A stretch of DNA of 64,000 nt from Caballeronia zhejiangensis. Lineage in GTDB: Bacteria > Pseudomonadota > Gammaproteobacteria > Burkholderiales > Burkholderiaceae. Shown in pieces: positions 44,306-53,154 of the stretch. The stretch lies in the NCBI RefSeq assembly GCF_000698575.1, contig NZ_JFHD01000015.1, forward strand, positions 99,272-163,271, given 5' to 3'. Made by a program: the position numbers and the translations under genes. The notes under the pieces were generated by a model. The model was given only the letters and a program-made list of their open reading frames with translations, had not been told where the DNA came from and searched no databases. Position 1 is the stretch's first letter. Each line of letters opens with the position of its first letter.

Positions 44306-45655
44306 ATGACTAGCGGTAAAACCATCGACATCAAGGGCTTCATCGACGAACGCCCGATTTCCGCCTACCAGTGGCTGCTGGTGGCGCTGTGCTTTCTCAT
44401 CGTGACGGCCGACGGCATGGACGTGGCGATCATGGGCTTCGTCGCGCCATCGATCATCGCGGACTGGCATATCTCGCGGCCCGCGTTCGGCCTCGTGATG
44501 AGCGCGGCGCCCATCGGTCTCGTGATCGGCGCACTGGCGGCGGGACCGGCATCGGATCGCATCGGGCGCAAGTGGGTTCTGATTACCTCGGTATTCCTCT
44601 TCGGCGTCTTCACGATCGCGACCGCGTTCACGAATTCGCCTTCCAGCATGGCGCTTTTGCGCGTACTGACCGGCATCGGTCTCGGCGCGGCGATGCCCAA
44701 CACGACGACGCTGCTCTCCGAATACGCGCCGCAACGCAAGCGCGCGCTGCTCATCACGATCATGTTCACCGGCTTCAATCTCGGCTCCGCGCTGATCGGC
44801 TTCGTCGCGGGCTGGCTGATTCCGGTGCACGGCTGGCGCTCGGTGCTGATCTTCGGCGGCGCGCTGCCGCTCTTGCTGATCCCGCTGCAAATCTGGCTGC
44901 TGCCTGAATCCGCGCGTCTGCTCGCGGTGCGCGGCGCGACCTCGCAACGCATCGGCAAGGTGCTCGGCCGCGTGTGCGGCGCGCGTTTCGATGGTAGCGA
45001 AACGTTCGTATCGAACGAGCCTCCGCTGCCGACGAAGAAGCCGATCGGCGTGTTGTTCTCGCACGGCTACGGTTTGATGACGGCAGCGCTGTGGGTCACG
45101 TATTTCATGGGCCTGCTCGTGATCTACCTGCTGACCGGCTGGCTGCCGACGCTCATGAAGGACGCGGGCCTCACCGTTTCCGCAGCGGCGAACGTCACGG
45201 CGATGTTCCAGATCGGCGGCACGATCGGCGCGATCATCGTCGGATGGATCATGGACAAGGCGCGTCCGGCGCCCGTCATCAGCGCGGCGTATCTCGGCGG
45301 CGCGGTGTGCGTGCTCGGACTGGCGTGGATCGGCGCGCTGTCGTCGTCGCTCGCGGTGCTCGTGTTCGCAGCGGGCTTTTGCATGAGCGGCGCGCAAACC
45401 GGTCTCAACGCCTTCGCGCCGGGACGTTATCCGACCGTCGCGCGTGCAACCGGCGTGAGCTGGATGCTCGGCATGGGCCGCTTCGGCAGCATCTTCGGTT
45501 CCGCATTCGGCGGCGCGTTGCTCGGCCTCGGCTGGGAGTTCGGCGCGATCCTCGCGATGCTCGCCGTGCCCGCGACGCTCGCGGCAATATCGATTCTCGT
45601 CGCACAACGCACGCGTGCCGACGAAGCACACGCACAAACGACTGCAGCACACTAG
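44306..45655 (+). CDS. MFS transporter, aromatic acid:H+ symporter type (gallate carrier)
   Basis: 449 residues from ATG 44306 with GGACAGGAGA upstream. Twelve membrane segments; AAHS signatures VTADGMDVAIMGFVAPSI in helix 1, SDRIGRKWVLITS between helices 2 and 3, and GIGLGAAMPNTTTLLSEY. Located between the ring-cleavage dioxygenase and the hydratase, it is the probable GalT-like gallate permease of this operon. Confidence 0.87.
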   Translation: MTSGKTIDIKGFIDERPISAYQWLLVALCFLIVTADGMDVAIMGFVAPSIIADWHISRPAFGLVMSAAPIGLVIGALAAGPASDRIGRKWVLITSVFLFGVFTIATAFTNSPSSMALLRVLTGIGLGAAMPNTTTLLSEYAPQRKRALLITIMFTGFNLGSALIGFVAGWLIPVHGWRSVLIFGGALPLLLIPLQIWLLPESARLLAVRGATSQRIGKVLGRVCGARFDGSETFVSNEPPLPTKKPIGVLFSHGYGLMTAALWVTYFMGLLVIYLLTGWLPTLMKDAGLTVSAAANVTAMFQIGGTIGAIIVGWIMDKARPAPVISAAYLGGAVCVLGLAWIGALSSSLAVLVFAAGFCMSGAQTGLNAFAPGRYPTVARATGVSWMLGMGRFGSIFGSAFGGALLGLGWEFGAILAMLAVPATLAAISILVAQRTRADEAHAQTTAAH

Positions 45656-45670
45656 TACCTGGAGTAAGGG

Positions 45671-46696
45671 ATGATCATCGACATTCACGGCCACTACACG
45701 ACCGCGCCAAAAGCGCTCGAAGGGTGGCGCAACCGGCAGATCGCCGGCATCAGTAATCCATCGGAGATGCCGGCTGCTTCGGAGTTGCATATCAGCGACG
45801 ACGAACTGCGCGAATCGATCGAAAGCAATCAATTGCGCCTGATGCGCGAACGCGGCCTCGATCTCACCGTGTTCAGTCCGCGCGCGAGTTTCATGGCGCA
45901 TCACATCGGCGACTTCGAAGTGTCGAGCACGTGGGCCGCGATCTGCAACGAGCTGTGCTATCGCGTGAGCGAACTGTTTCCCGATAGCTTTATTCCGGCG
46001 GCGATGTTGCCGCAGAGCCCGGGCGTCGACGTATCGACGTGCATTCCCGAGCTCGTGAAGTGCGTCGAGCAATACGGCAATGTCGCGATCAACCTGAATC
46101 CGGATCCGTCGGGCGGGCACTGGACGAGCCCGCCGCTTTCGGATCGCTCGTGGTATCCGATCTACGAGAAGATGGTCGAGTACGACATCCCTGCGATGAT
46201 TCATGTGAGCACGAGCTGCAACGCGTGCTTTCACACGACGGGCGCGCATTACCTGAACGCCGACACGACCGCGTTCATGCAGTGCCTCACGTCCGATCTG
46301 TTCCGCGATTTTCCGACGCTCAAGTTCGTGATTCCGCATGGCGGCGGCGCGGTGCCGTATCACTGGGGGCGTTTCCGCGGACTCGCGCAGGAGCTGAAAA
46401 AGCCTTTGTTGAAGGATCATTTGCTCAACAACGTGTTCTTCGATACCTGCGTCTATCATCAGCCGGGCATCGATCTGCTGACGCGCGTGATTCCCGTCGA
46501 CAACATTTTGTTTGCAAGCGAAATGATCGGCGCGGTGCGCGGCATCGATCCTGAAACGGGACACTATTTCGACGATACGAAGCGCTACGTCGAAGCCGCG
46601 CAGATCGAGCCGGAAGCGCGCTACAAGATTTACGAAGGCAACGCGCGCCGCGTGTATCCGCGCCTCGATGCGGCGCTCAAAGCAAAGGGACGTTGA
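45671..46696 (+). CDS. ligJ: 4-Oxalomesaconate hydratase, amidohydrolase type (LigJ-like)
   Basis: 341 residues, the same length as LigJ. The metal-binding start MIIDIHGHY (His6, His8) and the histidines in MIHVSTS and IPHGGGAVPYHWGR form the amidohydrolase TIM-barrel centre. The family hydrates 4-oxalomesaconate to 4-carboxy-4-hydroxy-2-oxoadipate after gallate cleavage. Next gene starts 1 bp after the stop, so the pathway genes are coupled. Confidence 0.85.
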   Translation: MIIDIHGHYTTAPKALEGWRNRQIAGISNPSEMPAASELHISDDELRESIESNQLRLMRERGLDLTVFSPRASFMAHHIGDFEVSSTWAAICNELCYRVSELFPDSFIPAAMLPQSPGVDVSTCIPELVKCVEQYGNVAINLNPDPSGGHWTSPPLSDRSWYPIYEKMVEYDIPAMIHVSTSCNACFHTTGAHYLNADTTAFMQCLTSDLFRDFPTLKFVIPHGGGAVPYHWGRFRGLAQELKKPLLKDHLLNNVFFDTCVYHQPGIDLLTRVIPVDNILFASEMIGAVRGIDPETGHYFDDTKRYVEAAQIEPEARYKIYEGNARRVYPRLDAALKAKGR

Positions 46697-46697
46697 T

Positions 46698-47381
46698 ATG
46701 TACGAACTGGGTGTGGTGTATCGCAACATCAATCGCGCGAATGCGGATGCGGCCGCCAGGCTCGGCGCACTCGGCTCGGCGACCGTGCACGAAGCGATGG
46801 GCCGTGTCGGCCTGATGAAGACCTACATGCGGCCGATCTATGCGGGCGCGCAAGTGAGCGGCACGGCCGTGACCGTGTTGCTGCAACCGGGCGACAACTG
46901 GATGATGCACGTCGCGGCCGAGCAGATTCAGCCTGGCGATATCGTCGTGGCCGCATGCACGACGGACAATACCGACGGCTTCTTCGGCGATCTGCTCGCG
47001 ACGAGCTTCAAGGCGCGCGGCGCGCGTGCGCTCATCATCGACGGCGGCGTGCGCGATGTGCGCGTGCTGACGGAGATGAACTTCCCCGTATGGAGCCGCG
47101 CGATTTCCTCGAAGGGTACGGTGAAGGCGACGCTCGGCTCGGTGAACATTCCGGTCGTGTGCGCGGGCGCATGGGTCACGCCGGGCGATGTGATCGTCGC
47201 GGATGACGATGGCGTCGTGGTCGTGCCGTCCGCATCGGCGCAACAGGTGCTCGATAAAGCCACTGCGCGCGAGGCGCTCGAGGAAGAAAAACGCGCGAAG
47301 CTCGCAAGCGGCGTGCTCGGTCTCGACATGTACAAGATGCGCGGACCGCTGGAAAAAGCGGGCCTGCGCTATATCGACTGA
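46698..47381 (+). CDS. ligK: 4-Carboxy-4-hydroxy-2-oxoadipate aldolase (LigK/GalC, RraA family)
   Basis: 227 residues. The RraA-like fold shows SATVHEAMGRVGLM, the metal-site GDLLATSFKARGARALIIDG and GVRDVRVL, then GDVIVADDDGVVVVP. HMG/CHA aldolases of this family split the oxoadipate to pyruvate and oxaloacetate, the last step of gallate breakdown. Encoded directly after the hydratase and before a ModA-like protein. Confidence 0.88.
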   Translation: MYELGVVYRNINRANADAAARLGALGSATVHEAMGRVGLMKTYMRPIYAGAQVSGTAVTVLLQPGDNWMMHVAAEQIQPGDIVVAACTTDNTDGFFGDLLATSFKARGARALIIDGGVRDVRVLTEMNFPVWSRAISSKGTVKATLGSVNIPVVCAGAWVTPGDVIVADDDGVVVVPSASAQQVLDKATAREALEEEKRAKLASGVLGLDMYKMRGPLEKAGLRYID

Positions 47382-47386
47382 CGCGC

Positions 47387-48073
47387 ATGAGCATCACCGG
47401 TATCTCTTCGATGGGCACGCGCCAAGTGCTGAACGATCTCGCTTGCGCGTATGAAGCGCAGTCGGGCCAGCGCGTTGCGATCGTATCGGTGGGCGGCGTC
47501 GCGGCGGTCAGGCGTATCGAAGCGGGCGAAGCGTTCGATATTGTCGTGCTCGCTTCGGATGCGATCGATCGGCTCGCGGCATCAGGACACGTCGACGCAG
47601 CGAGTCGCGTGCGGATCGCGCGTTCGGGCGTTGCGATCGCGGTGAAAGCGGGCGCGCGGCGTCCTGCCATCGACGATGAAGCCGCCGTGCGCGAAGCCGT
47701 GCTCGCGGCGCGCACCATCGGTTATTCGACGGGGCCGAGCGGTGTCTATCTGACGCGTCTGTTCGAGCGTTGGGGCCTCGCTCAACGCATCGCATCGCGC
47801 ATCGTGCAGGCGCCGCCGGGTGTCGCTGTCGGCGCGCTCATCGCGCGTGGCGAAGTCGAACTCGGCTTCCAGCAGTTGAGCGAGATGATCGGCGTCGAAG
47901 GCATCGACGTGCTCGGTATGTTGCCGCCGGCGATTCAAACGCAGACGGTATTCGAAGGCGCGATCGGTGCGAACGCAAGCGCATCGAAAGATGCTCGCGC
48001 GTTCCTGGCGTTTCTCGGTTCGAGCGATACCGACGCGACCAAAATCGAACACGGCATGGAGCCGGTCAACTAA
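47387..48073 (+). CDS. Cytosolic substrate-binding (ModA-like) protein of the gallate operon
   Basis: 228 residues starting at ATG 47387, only 5 bp after the aldolase gene. The sequence follows the ModA/extracellular-solute-binding pattern: SSMGTRQVLNDLACAYE, FDIVVLASDAIDRLA, GYSTGPSGVYLTRLF and VELGFQQLSEM. However, there is no signal peptide, so the protein stays in the cytosol. No transporter genes accompany it. It may bind or isomerise a pathway intermediate in place of the tautomerase that is missing here, but this is speculation. Confidence 0.75.
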   Translation: MSITGISSMGTRQVLNDLACAYEAQSGQRVAIVSVGGVAAVRRIEAGEAFDIVVLASDAIDRLAASGHVDAASRVRIARSGVAIAVKAGARRPAIDDEAAVREAVLAARTIGYSTGPSGVYLTRLFERWGLAQRIASRIVQAPPGVAVGALIARGEVELGFQQLSEMIGVEGIDVLGMLPPAIQTQTVFEGAIGANASASKDARAFLAFLGSSDTDATKIEHGMEPVN

Positions 48074-48103
48074 AAAAAGCGCGCAACCATTGCGCGCTTT
48101 TTT
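48072..48103. terminator. Bidirectional Rho-independent terminator
   Basis: An almost perfect stem GCGCGCAA / TTGCGCGC with a 3-base loop CCA is flanked by an A run on the left and a T run on the right, so it can end both the + gallate operon (stop at 48073) and the minus-strand gene ending at 48116. Confidence 0.9.
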
Positions 48104-48115
48104 CATTTCACGACG

Positions 48116-49216
48116 TCATTCAGCGACGGCGTAACGTTCGAGCCAATGCGCATAAGGCGCGGGCAATGCCCACGACGGCTTCTCGACCTTCAACTGCTTG
48201 GCTGCCTGATACGGCCAATGCGGATTCGACAGATGCGCGCGGCCGATCATCACGAGATCGAGTTGACCGGATTCGACCGCGTGTTCCGCGTTCGGCGGCG
48301 AATCGAAGCCCCACGCCGACGCAACCGGTATCTCCGCTTCTCGGCGCACGCGTTCCGCGATCGGGCCGAGGAACGCCGGTCCCCATGGAATGCGCGCATC
48401 GGGCGTCGAGAAGCCGACGCTCACGCTCATCAGATCGAGTCCTTTGCGACGCAGCGTCTTCGTCAGTTCGATGGATTCGTTCAGCGTGGCTTCATCGCGG
48501 CCGTCGTATTCGATGACGCCGAAACGCGCCGTCAGCGGCAGGTTCTCGGGCCACACTTCGCGCACCGCGTCGAAGGTCTCGACGATGAAGCGGCTGCGTC
48601 CCGCGAGATCGCCGCCGTATTGATCGTCGCGCTGGTTGGCATCGACGGAGAAGAAGCTTTGGGCGAGATAGCCGTGCGCGAAGTGCAGTTCCAGCCATTC
48701 GAAACCCGCTTCGCGTGCGCGACGCGCGGCCGCCGCGAAGTCGGCCTTCACGCGCGCGATGTCGTCGAGCGTCATCGCCTTGGGCACTTTCGGCAGCCCG
48801 CCGCCGAATGCGACCGCCGATGGCGCGAGCGTGTCCCAGCCGCGTGCATCGTCGGACGGGATGTGATCGTCGCCTTCCCACGGACGATTCGCGCTCGCCT
48901 TGCGGCCCGCATGCGCGATCTGGATGCCGGGCACCGCGCCCGCCGCCTTGATCGCCGCCGCGATGTTCTTCATGCCTTCAATGTGCGCGTCGTCCCAAAG
49001 ACCCGTGCATCCCGGCGTGATGCGGCCTTCCGGCGATACACCCGTCGCCTCGACGATCACGAGGCCCGCGCCGCCGCGCGCAAGGCTCGCGTAATGGCTC
49101 AGGTGCCAGTCGTTGACGAAGCCGTCGATGGCGCTGTACTGGCACATTGGCGGAATGGCGATGCGGTTGCGCAGCGTAACGTCCTTCAATTTGAAAGGAG
49201 TGAAGAGTGCTGACAT
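48116..49216 (-). CDS. NADH:flavin oxidoreductase, old yellow enzyme (YqjM/XenA-like)
   Basis: 366 residues. FMN TIM barrel with NRIAIPPMCQYSA (residues 17-29, the Cys of the YqjM class), the catalytic His pair region IQIAHAGRKAS (His near 100), HFAHGYLAQSFFS and VMIGRAHLSNPHW. These enzymes reduce activated alkenes, nitro compounds or nitrate esters with NAD(P)H. It is divergent from a LysR gene with a T-N11-A palindrome between them, so it is probably its target. AAAGGAG precedes the start. Confidence 0.9.
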   Translation of the reverse strand: MSALFTPFKLKDVTLRNRIAIPPMCQYSAIDGFVNDWHLSHYASLARGGAGLVIVEATGVSPEGRITPGCTGLWDDAHIEGMKNIAAAIKAAGAVPGIQIAHAGRKASANRPWEGDDHIPSDDARGWDTLAPSAVAFGGGLPKVPKAMTLDDIARVKADFAAAARRAREAGFEWLELHFAHGYLAQSFFSVDANQRDDQYGGDLAGRSRFIVETFDAVREVWPENLPLTARFGVIEYDGRDEATLNESIELTKTLRRKGLDLMSVSVGFSTPDARIPWGPAFLGPIAERVRREAEIPVASAWGFDSPPNAEHAVESGQLDLVMIGRAHLSNPHWPYQAAKQLKVEKPSWALPAPYAHWLERYAVAE

Positions 49217-49287
49217 CTGTGGTTCTCTGTATCAATGAAGGCGTTCAGATTAACCGTTCAGTGTCATAATGAAAACTATCCGCAGAT

Positions 49288-49300
49288 TATCGGTTCGATA
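49288..49300. promoter_or_regulatory. Putative LysR operator (T-N11-A palindrome)
   Basis: TATCGGTTCGATA has perfect 5-bp arms around three bases and fits T-N11-A. It sits 10 bp upstream of the LysR start and 71 bp upstream of the divergent oxidoreductase start, so binding would repress the LysR gene and could activate the other. Confidence 0.55.
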
Positions 49301-49310
49301 AAATTTCGTG

Positions 49311-50222
49311 ATGCTCAATCCGCAATGGCTGCGCACCTTTCTCGCGCTCGTCGACCTCGGCAACTTCACGCGCGCCGCCGAGCGGCTCGATCTGACGCAG
49401 GCCGCCGTGAGCCAGCATCTTCGTCATCTGGAAGACGAACTGGGCCTGCTCGTGGTTCGCCGTCCGCGCGGCATCGAACTCACGCCGGCGGGCAGGGCGT
49501 TGATCGACTATTGCAACGAGATGGAACTGGCGGGCAAGCGTCTCGCGTCCCGGCTGTCGGATAGCGAAGACGAAGCTGGCGAAATCGGCCTCATCACGCC
49601 GGGCAGCATCGGGCTCGTGCTGTTTCCGCTGCTGCTCGATTTGCAGCAGCAGCGTCCGGAATGGAAGATGCGTCATCGCTTCGCGCCCGATTCGGAAGTG
49701 CTCGAAGCCGTGCTGGAGAGCCGCTACGACCTCGGCATCGTCGCGTTGAAGCCCGACGATCCGCGTCTCGCGGCGAGCAGGTTCATCGAGGAGCCGCTCG
49801 AACTCGTCGTGCCCGCGAACGAAGACGTACACGAATGGAGCGATCTCGAACGGCTCGGCTTCATCGACTATCCGGAAGCGCACATGACAGCGAGCCGTCT
49901 GCTGAGCCGCCGCTTCCCGGGCAATCCAGGCGTCGCGAGCTTGCGCCGGCAAGGCTTCAGCAATCAGATCAGCCTCATACTGGAGTTCGTCGCGCGCGGA
50001 CTCGGCTTCACGGTGATACCGCGTTATGCGCGCATCGCGTTCGGCCAGCCGGAAGCGATCGGCGTGGTCGAATGCGGCGCGCCGGTGATCGATACGCTGT
50101 GGCTCATCCGCCGCGCGGAATGGCCGCTGCCCGCGCGTTGCGCGCGGACCGTGGAGTATTTGCGGGAACGTGTGGGCGTTCCCACAATCAAGGCCGATTC
50201 GAAGAAGAAGCGTCGGCGCTAG
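49311..50222 (+). CDS. LysR-family transcriptional regulator
   Basis: 303 residues from ATG 49311; a GTG directly before (49308) is possible but no ribosome site favours either. HTH at residues 17-37 (NFTRAAERLDLTQAAVSQHL), then a typical effector domain (SRYDLGIVALKPDD, EFVARGLGFTVIPRYA). A lysine/arginine-rich tail (KKKRRR) ends the protein. Divergent from the old yellow enzyme gene. Confidence 0.9.
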   Translation: MLNPQWLRTFLALVDLGNFTRAAERLDLTQAAVSQHLRHLEDELGLLVVRRPRGIELTPAGRALIDYCNEMELAGKRLASRLSDSEDEAGEIGLITPGSIGLVLFPLLLDLQQQRPEWKMRHRFAPDSEVLEAVLESRYDLGIVALKPDDPRLAASRFIEEPLELVVPANEDVHEWSDLERLGFIDYPEAHMTASRLLSRRFPGNPGVASLRRQGFSNQISLILEFVARGLGFTVIPRYARIAFGQPEAIGVVECGAPVIDTLWLIRRAEWPLPARCARTVEYLRERVGVPTIKADSKKKRRR

Positions 50223-51143
50223 TCAATGTCCCCAGCGCAGCACGAGCGGATCGAGCTTGCGCGCGACTTTCAGCAAGCCTTCGCGCACGGCAGGATGCAT
50301 CGGCGCGAGCGGGTGACGCACTGCATCCGAGCGAATCACGCCGCCTTCCTTCATCAGCGTCTTGCACGCCGCGAGACCGCACTGACGGTTCTCGTAGTTG
50401 ATGAGCGGAAGCCATTGCTGATACAGCTCGGCGGCTTTGTCGGAATCGCCCGCGAAGTAGGCATCGACGATCTTGCGGATGCCGTCGGGGTAGCCGCCGC
50501 CCGTCATCGCGCCGGTCGCGCCCGCGTCGAAGTCGGGCATCAGCGTGATCGCCTCTTCGCCGTCCCACGGACCGACGATCGCATCGCCGCCGAGTTCGAT
50601 CAGCTCGCGCAGCTTCGATGCAGCCTGCGCCGTTTCGATCTTGAAGTACGACACATGCTCGACGTCGCGCGCGAGCTTCGCGAGAAACGACGCGGAGAGC
50701 GGCGTGCCAGCGACAGGCGCGTCCTGAATCATGATCGGAATGTCGATCGCGTTCGATACTTCGCGATAGAACTCGTGGATGCCGCGCTCGCCCACGCGAA
50801 TCGTCGCGCCGTGATAAGGCGGCATGATCATGACCATTGCGGCGCCCGCGTCCTGCGCGGCGTGGCTGCGCTCCGCACAGATGCGCGAGCTGAAATGCGT
50901 CGTCGTGACGATCACCGGCACGCGGCCCGCCACATGTTCGAGCACGGTGCGCTGAACGGTGTCGCGTTCCGCATCGGATAGCGCGAACTGCTCGGAAAAG
51001 TTCGCGAGTATGCATACGCCGTGCGAGCCGGCATCGATCATGAAATCGATCGCGCGCTTCTGGCCCTCGAGATCGAGGCGGCCCTGATCGTCGAAGATGG
51101 TCGGAGCGACGGGAAAGACGCCGCGATAAACAGGTGCAGCCAT
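50223..51143 (-). CDS. Dihydrodipicolinate synthase-family aldolase/dehydratase
   Basis: 306 residues, AAAGGAG before the start. TIM-barrel Schiff-base enzyme with Lys168 in SYFKIETA, GVCILANFSEQFALS near the keto-acid binding loop and IMPPYHGATI. The Tyr of the usual LYNxP motif is replaced by Gln (IMIQDAPVAG), so this is not DapA itself but a catabolic branch that splits or dehydrates 2-keto-3-deoxy sugar acids. First enzyme in position next to a lactonase-like and other sugar-acid genes. Confidence 0.82.
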   Translation of the reverse strand: MAAPVYRGVFPVAPTIFDDQGRLDLEGQKRAIDFMIDAGSHGVCILANFSEQFALSDAERDTVQRTVLEHVAGRVPVIVTTTHFSSRICAERSHAAQDAGAAMVMIMPPYHGATIRVGERGIHEFYREVSNAIDIPIMIQDAPVAGTPLSASFLAKLARDVEHVSYFKIETAQAASKLRELIELGGDAIVGPWDGEEAITLMPDFDAGATGAMTGGGYPDGIRKIVDAYFAGDSDKAAELYQQWLPLINYENRQCGLAACKTLMKEGGVIRSDAVRHPLAPMHPAVREGLLKVARKLDPLVLRWGH

Positions 51144-51167
51144 TGAAGTAAGTCTCCTTTGGTTGGT

Positions 51168-52124
51168 CTAGATCCGGTACAGCGCGCACGCGTTGTCGAA
51201 GAATAGCGCGAGACGTTCTTCGCGCGAGCGCGCTGCGACGATCGTCTTGAAGCCGGTAAAAAGATCATCGAGCGTGACGACGAGGCTATCGACCGGAAAG
51301 TTACTCGCGAAGAGGCATCGCGCGACGCCGAAGCTTTCGATCGCATTGCGCACGATGCGTCCGTTGCGCTCGACACGCCAGCTTACGCCAGGTTCGCCGA
51401 TCCCCGATATCTTGAGCCATACGTTCGGCGATCGCGCGAGCGCATCGAGCGCGGCGCGCCAAGCCGTTAGCGCTTCCTCGCTACGATCGGCGGGCAGGCC
51501 GGCATGGTTCACGATGATTTTCATCTGCGGAAAGTCGCGCGCGAGTTCTGCGGCTTCCTCGAAGTGCCACCACGGCGCCTGCAGTTCGAACATCAGGCCA
51601 CTTTGCGCGAGCAACGCATAACCGCGCCGCCAGCGTTCGCAACGCATCGAGCCGGGCGCGGCGAAATCCGCGCGATGTTCCGCGCGGGGCACGGTCTTCG
51701 GTTTATGACGCACGCTGCGCACGAGCGGCATCTCGCGATAGGCGTCGATGACATCGGCGACATCGTCGCGATCGAGCCAGATCTGCGCGGCCATCGCGTT
51801 CGGCAAGCCGGTGCGTTCGTGCAGCGCCGTCGCCCAGCGCGCTTCGCCGAGCACGTCGCGCGGATCCCATTCGCCTTCCATCATCACCGTCTTCACGATG
51901 CGATGATTGCCCGCCTGCGCGAAGTAGTCGTCGGGCAGAAAGTTCTTGCAGATCGACGCGTAATCGCCGTAACGAAACGCGATGCGCGGCAGATCGCGCA
52001 GCCACGGATGATAGTTGCGCGACACGTCCCAGAAGTGATGATGCGCGTCGACGATGGGCAGATCGGCGTCGTCGCCGCTTTGCAGAAAGCGTTCGCGCAA
52101 TGCTTCGATGCGTTCTTGCATCAT
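51168..52124 (-). CDS. Amidohydrolase/lactonase-like hydrolase (COG3618 type)
   Basis: 318 residues. Metal-dependent amidohydrolase barrel with the start motif IVDAHHHFWD (His28-30), an internal IIVNHAGLPADR and a late LFASNFPVD with conserved Asp. Relatives include L-fucono- and L-rhamnono-1,5-lactonases as well as 2-pyrone-4,6-dicarboxylate lactonase. Its gene starts 4 bp after the PdxA-like gene. In this cluster it probably opens a sugar-acid lactone. Confidence 0.8.
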   Translation of the reverse strand: MMQERIEALRERFLQSGDDADLPIVDAHHHFWDVSRNYHPWLRDLPRIAFRYGDYASICKNFLPDDYFAQAGNHRIVKTVMMEGEWDPRDVLGEARWATALHERTGLPNAMAAQIWLDRDDVADVIDAYREMPLVRSVRHKPKTVPRAEHRADFAAPGSMRCERWRRGYALLAQSGLMFELQAPWWHFEEAAELARDFPQMKIIVNHAGLPADRSEEALTAWRAALDALARSPNVWLKISGIGEPGVSWRVERNGRIVRNAIESFGVARCLFASNFPVDSLVVTLDDLFTGFKTIVAARSREERLALFFDNACALYRI

Positions 52125-52128
52125 GGCG

Positions 52129-53130
52129 TCAGCTCACGCGGTCTTGCGCCATGCGCACGGCGATGTCGAAGGCCTTTTGCGTGGCGCCGGCATCGGCGCG
52201 GCCCTGGCCGTGGATATCGAACGCGGTGCCGTGCGCGGGCGTCGTGATCGGAACGGGCAGGCCGCCGTGCACCGTGACACCGCGCCAGAAGCCCATGAGT
52301 TTCATCGCGATCTGGCCTTGATCGTGATACATCGTGACCACGCCATCGAAGACCTTCTGATCGCGCGCGCGCACGAAGATGGTGTCGGCGGGGAAGGGGC
52401 CTTGGGCGTCATAGCCTCGCGCACGCGCTTCTTCGACGGCCGGCGCGATCACGTCGATTTCCTCGCGGCCGAACGCGCCGTTGTCGCCGTTATGCGGATT
52501 GAAGCCGCACACCGCGATGCGCGGCTTGTCCACGCCCGCGCGCTTCAGACCATCGTGAATCAGTTGCACCGCGCCGACGATGCGCTCGGGCGTGAGCTTC
52601 GCGCTCACGTCCTTCAGCGCGATATGCGAGGTCACGCGCGAGGTCCACAATTCGTCGAGCACGTTGAACTCGCAGAACGCGCCGCTATAGTCGAGCTGAC
52701 GCGCGAACCATTCCATCTCGTCGTTCGTTTCCATGCCGGCCATGTGCAGCGAAGTCTTGTTGACGGGCGCGAACAGCATCGCTTGCGTGCGGTTTGCGCG
52801 CGTCATCGCAAGCGCTTGTTTGAAGGCTTCGAGGCTATAACGGCCGCCGCGTTCCGTCGATACGGCGCGCTCGTAAGGCGCATCGTCGGGCAGGCGGAAA
52901 TCGATGAGCGAGGGCACGCCGGTATCGCGCGCGGCGGCCGCTTCGTTGTCGATGACTCCATACTCGAAGCGTTGCTGCGCGATCTCCATGCCTTGATCGA
53001 GTTCACGCTTGTCGCCGATGATGAGCAGATCGGCGCGCGCGCGATTCTCGGGCTTCGCGATGAGACGCGCGATCAGTTCGGGACCGATGCCGGCGGGATC
53101 GCCGAGAAGCACTGCGATGCGAGGTTTCAT
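52129..53130 (-). CDS. PdxA-family dehydrogenase (PdxA2-like)
   Basis: 333 residues. NAD-dependent 4-hydroxythreonine-4-phosphate dehydrogenase fold with GDPAGIGPELIARLI (residues 10-24), metal-binding His motifs in GFNPHNGDNGAFG and MYHDQGQIAMKL, and AHGTAFDIHGQG. The part NKTSLHMAG is followed by METNDEMEW instead of the biosynthetic GHTE motif, which argues for a catabolic PdxA2 or TphB-like role. The typical partner kinase (DUF1537) for four-carbon acid sugars is not present. Confidence 0.82.
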   Translation of the reverse strand: MKPRIAVLLGDPAGIGPELIARLIAKPENRARADLLIIGDKRELDQGMEIAQQRFEYGVIDNEAAAARDTGVPSLIDFRLPDDAPYERAVSTERGGRYSLEAFKQALAMTRANRTQAMLFAPVNKTSLHMAGMETNDEMEWFARQLDYSGAFCEFNVLDELWTSRVTSHIALKDVSAKLTPERIVGAVQLIHDGLKRAGVDKPRIAVCGFNPHNGDNGAFGREEIDVIAPAVEEARARGYDAQGPFPADTIFVRARDQKVFDGVVTMYHDQGQIAMKLMGFWRGVTVHGGLPVPITTPAHGTAFDIHGQGRADAGATQKAFDIAVRMAQDRVS

Positions 53131-53154
53131 GTCTGTATGGTCCGTTGTCGGTTA

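Noticed and set aside
44228..46732. Very long open frame (834 codons) on the minus strand opposite the gallate genes
   Set aside because: It is antisense to three strongly supported genes, rich in Arg/His/Ala and without any domain; long open antisense frames are expected in such high-GC DNA.
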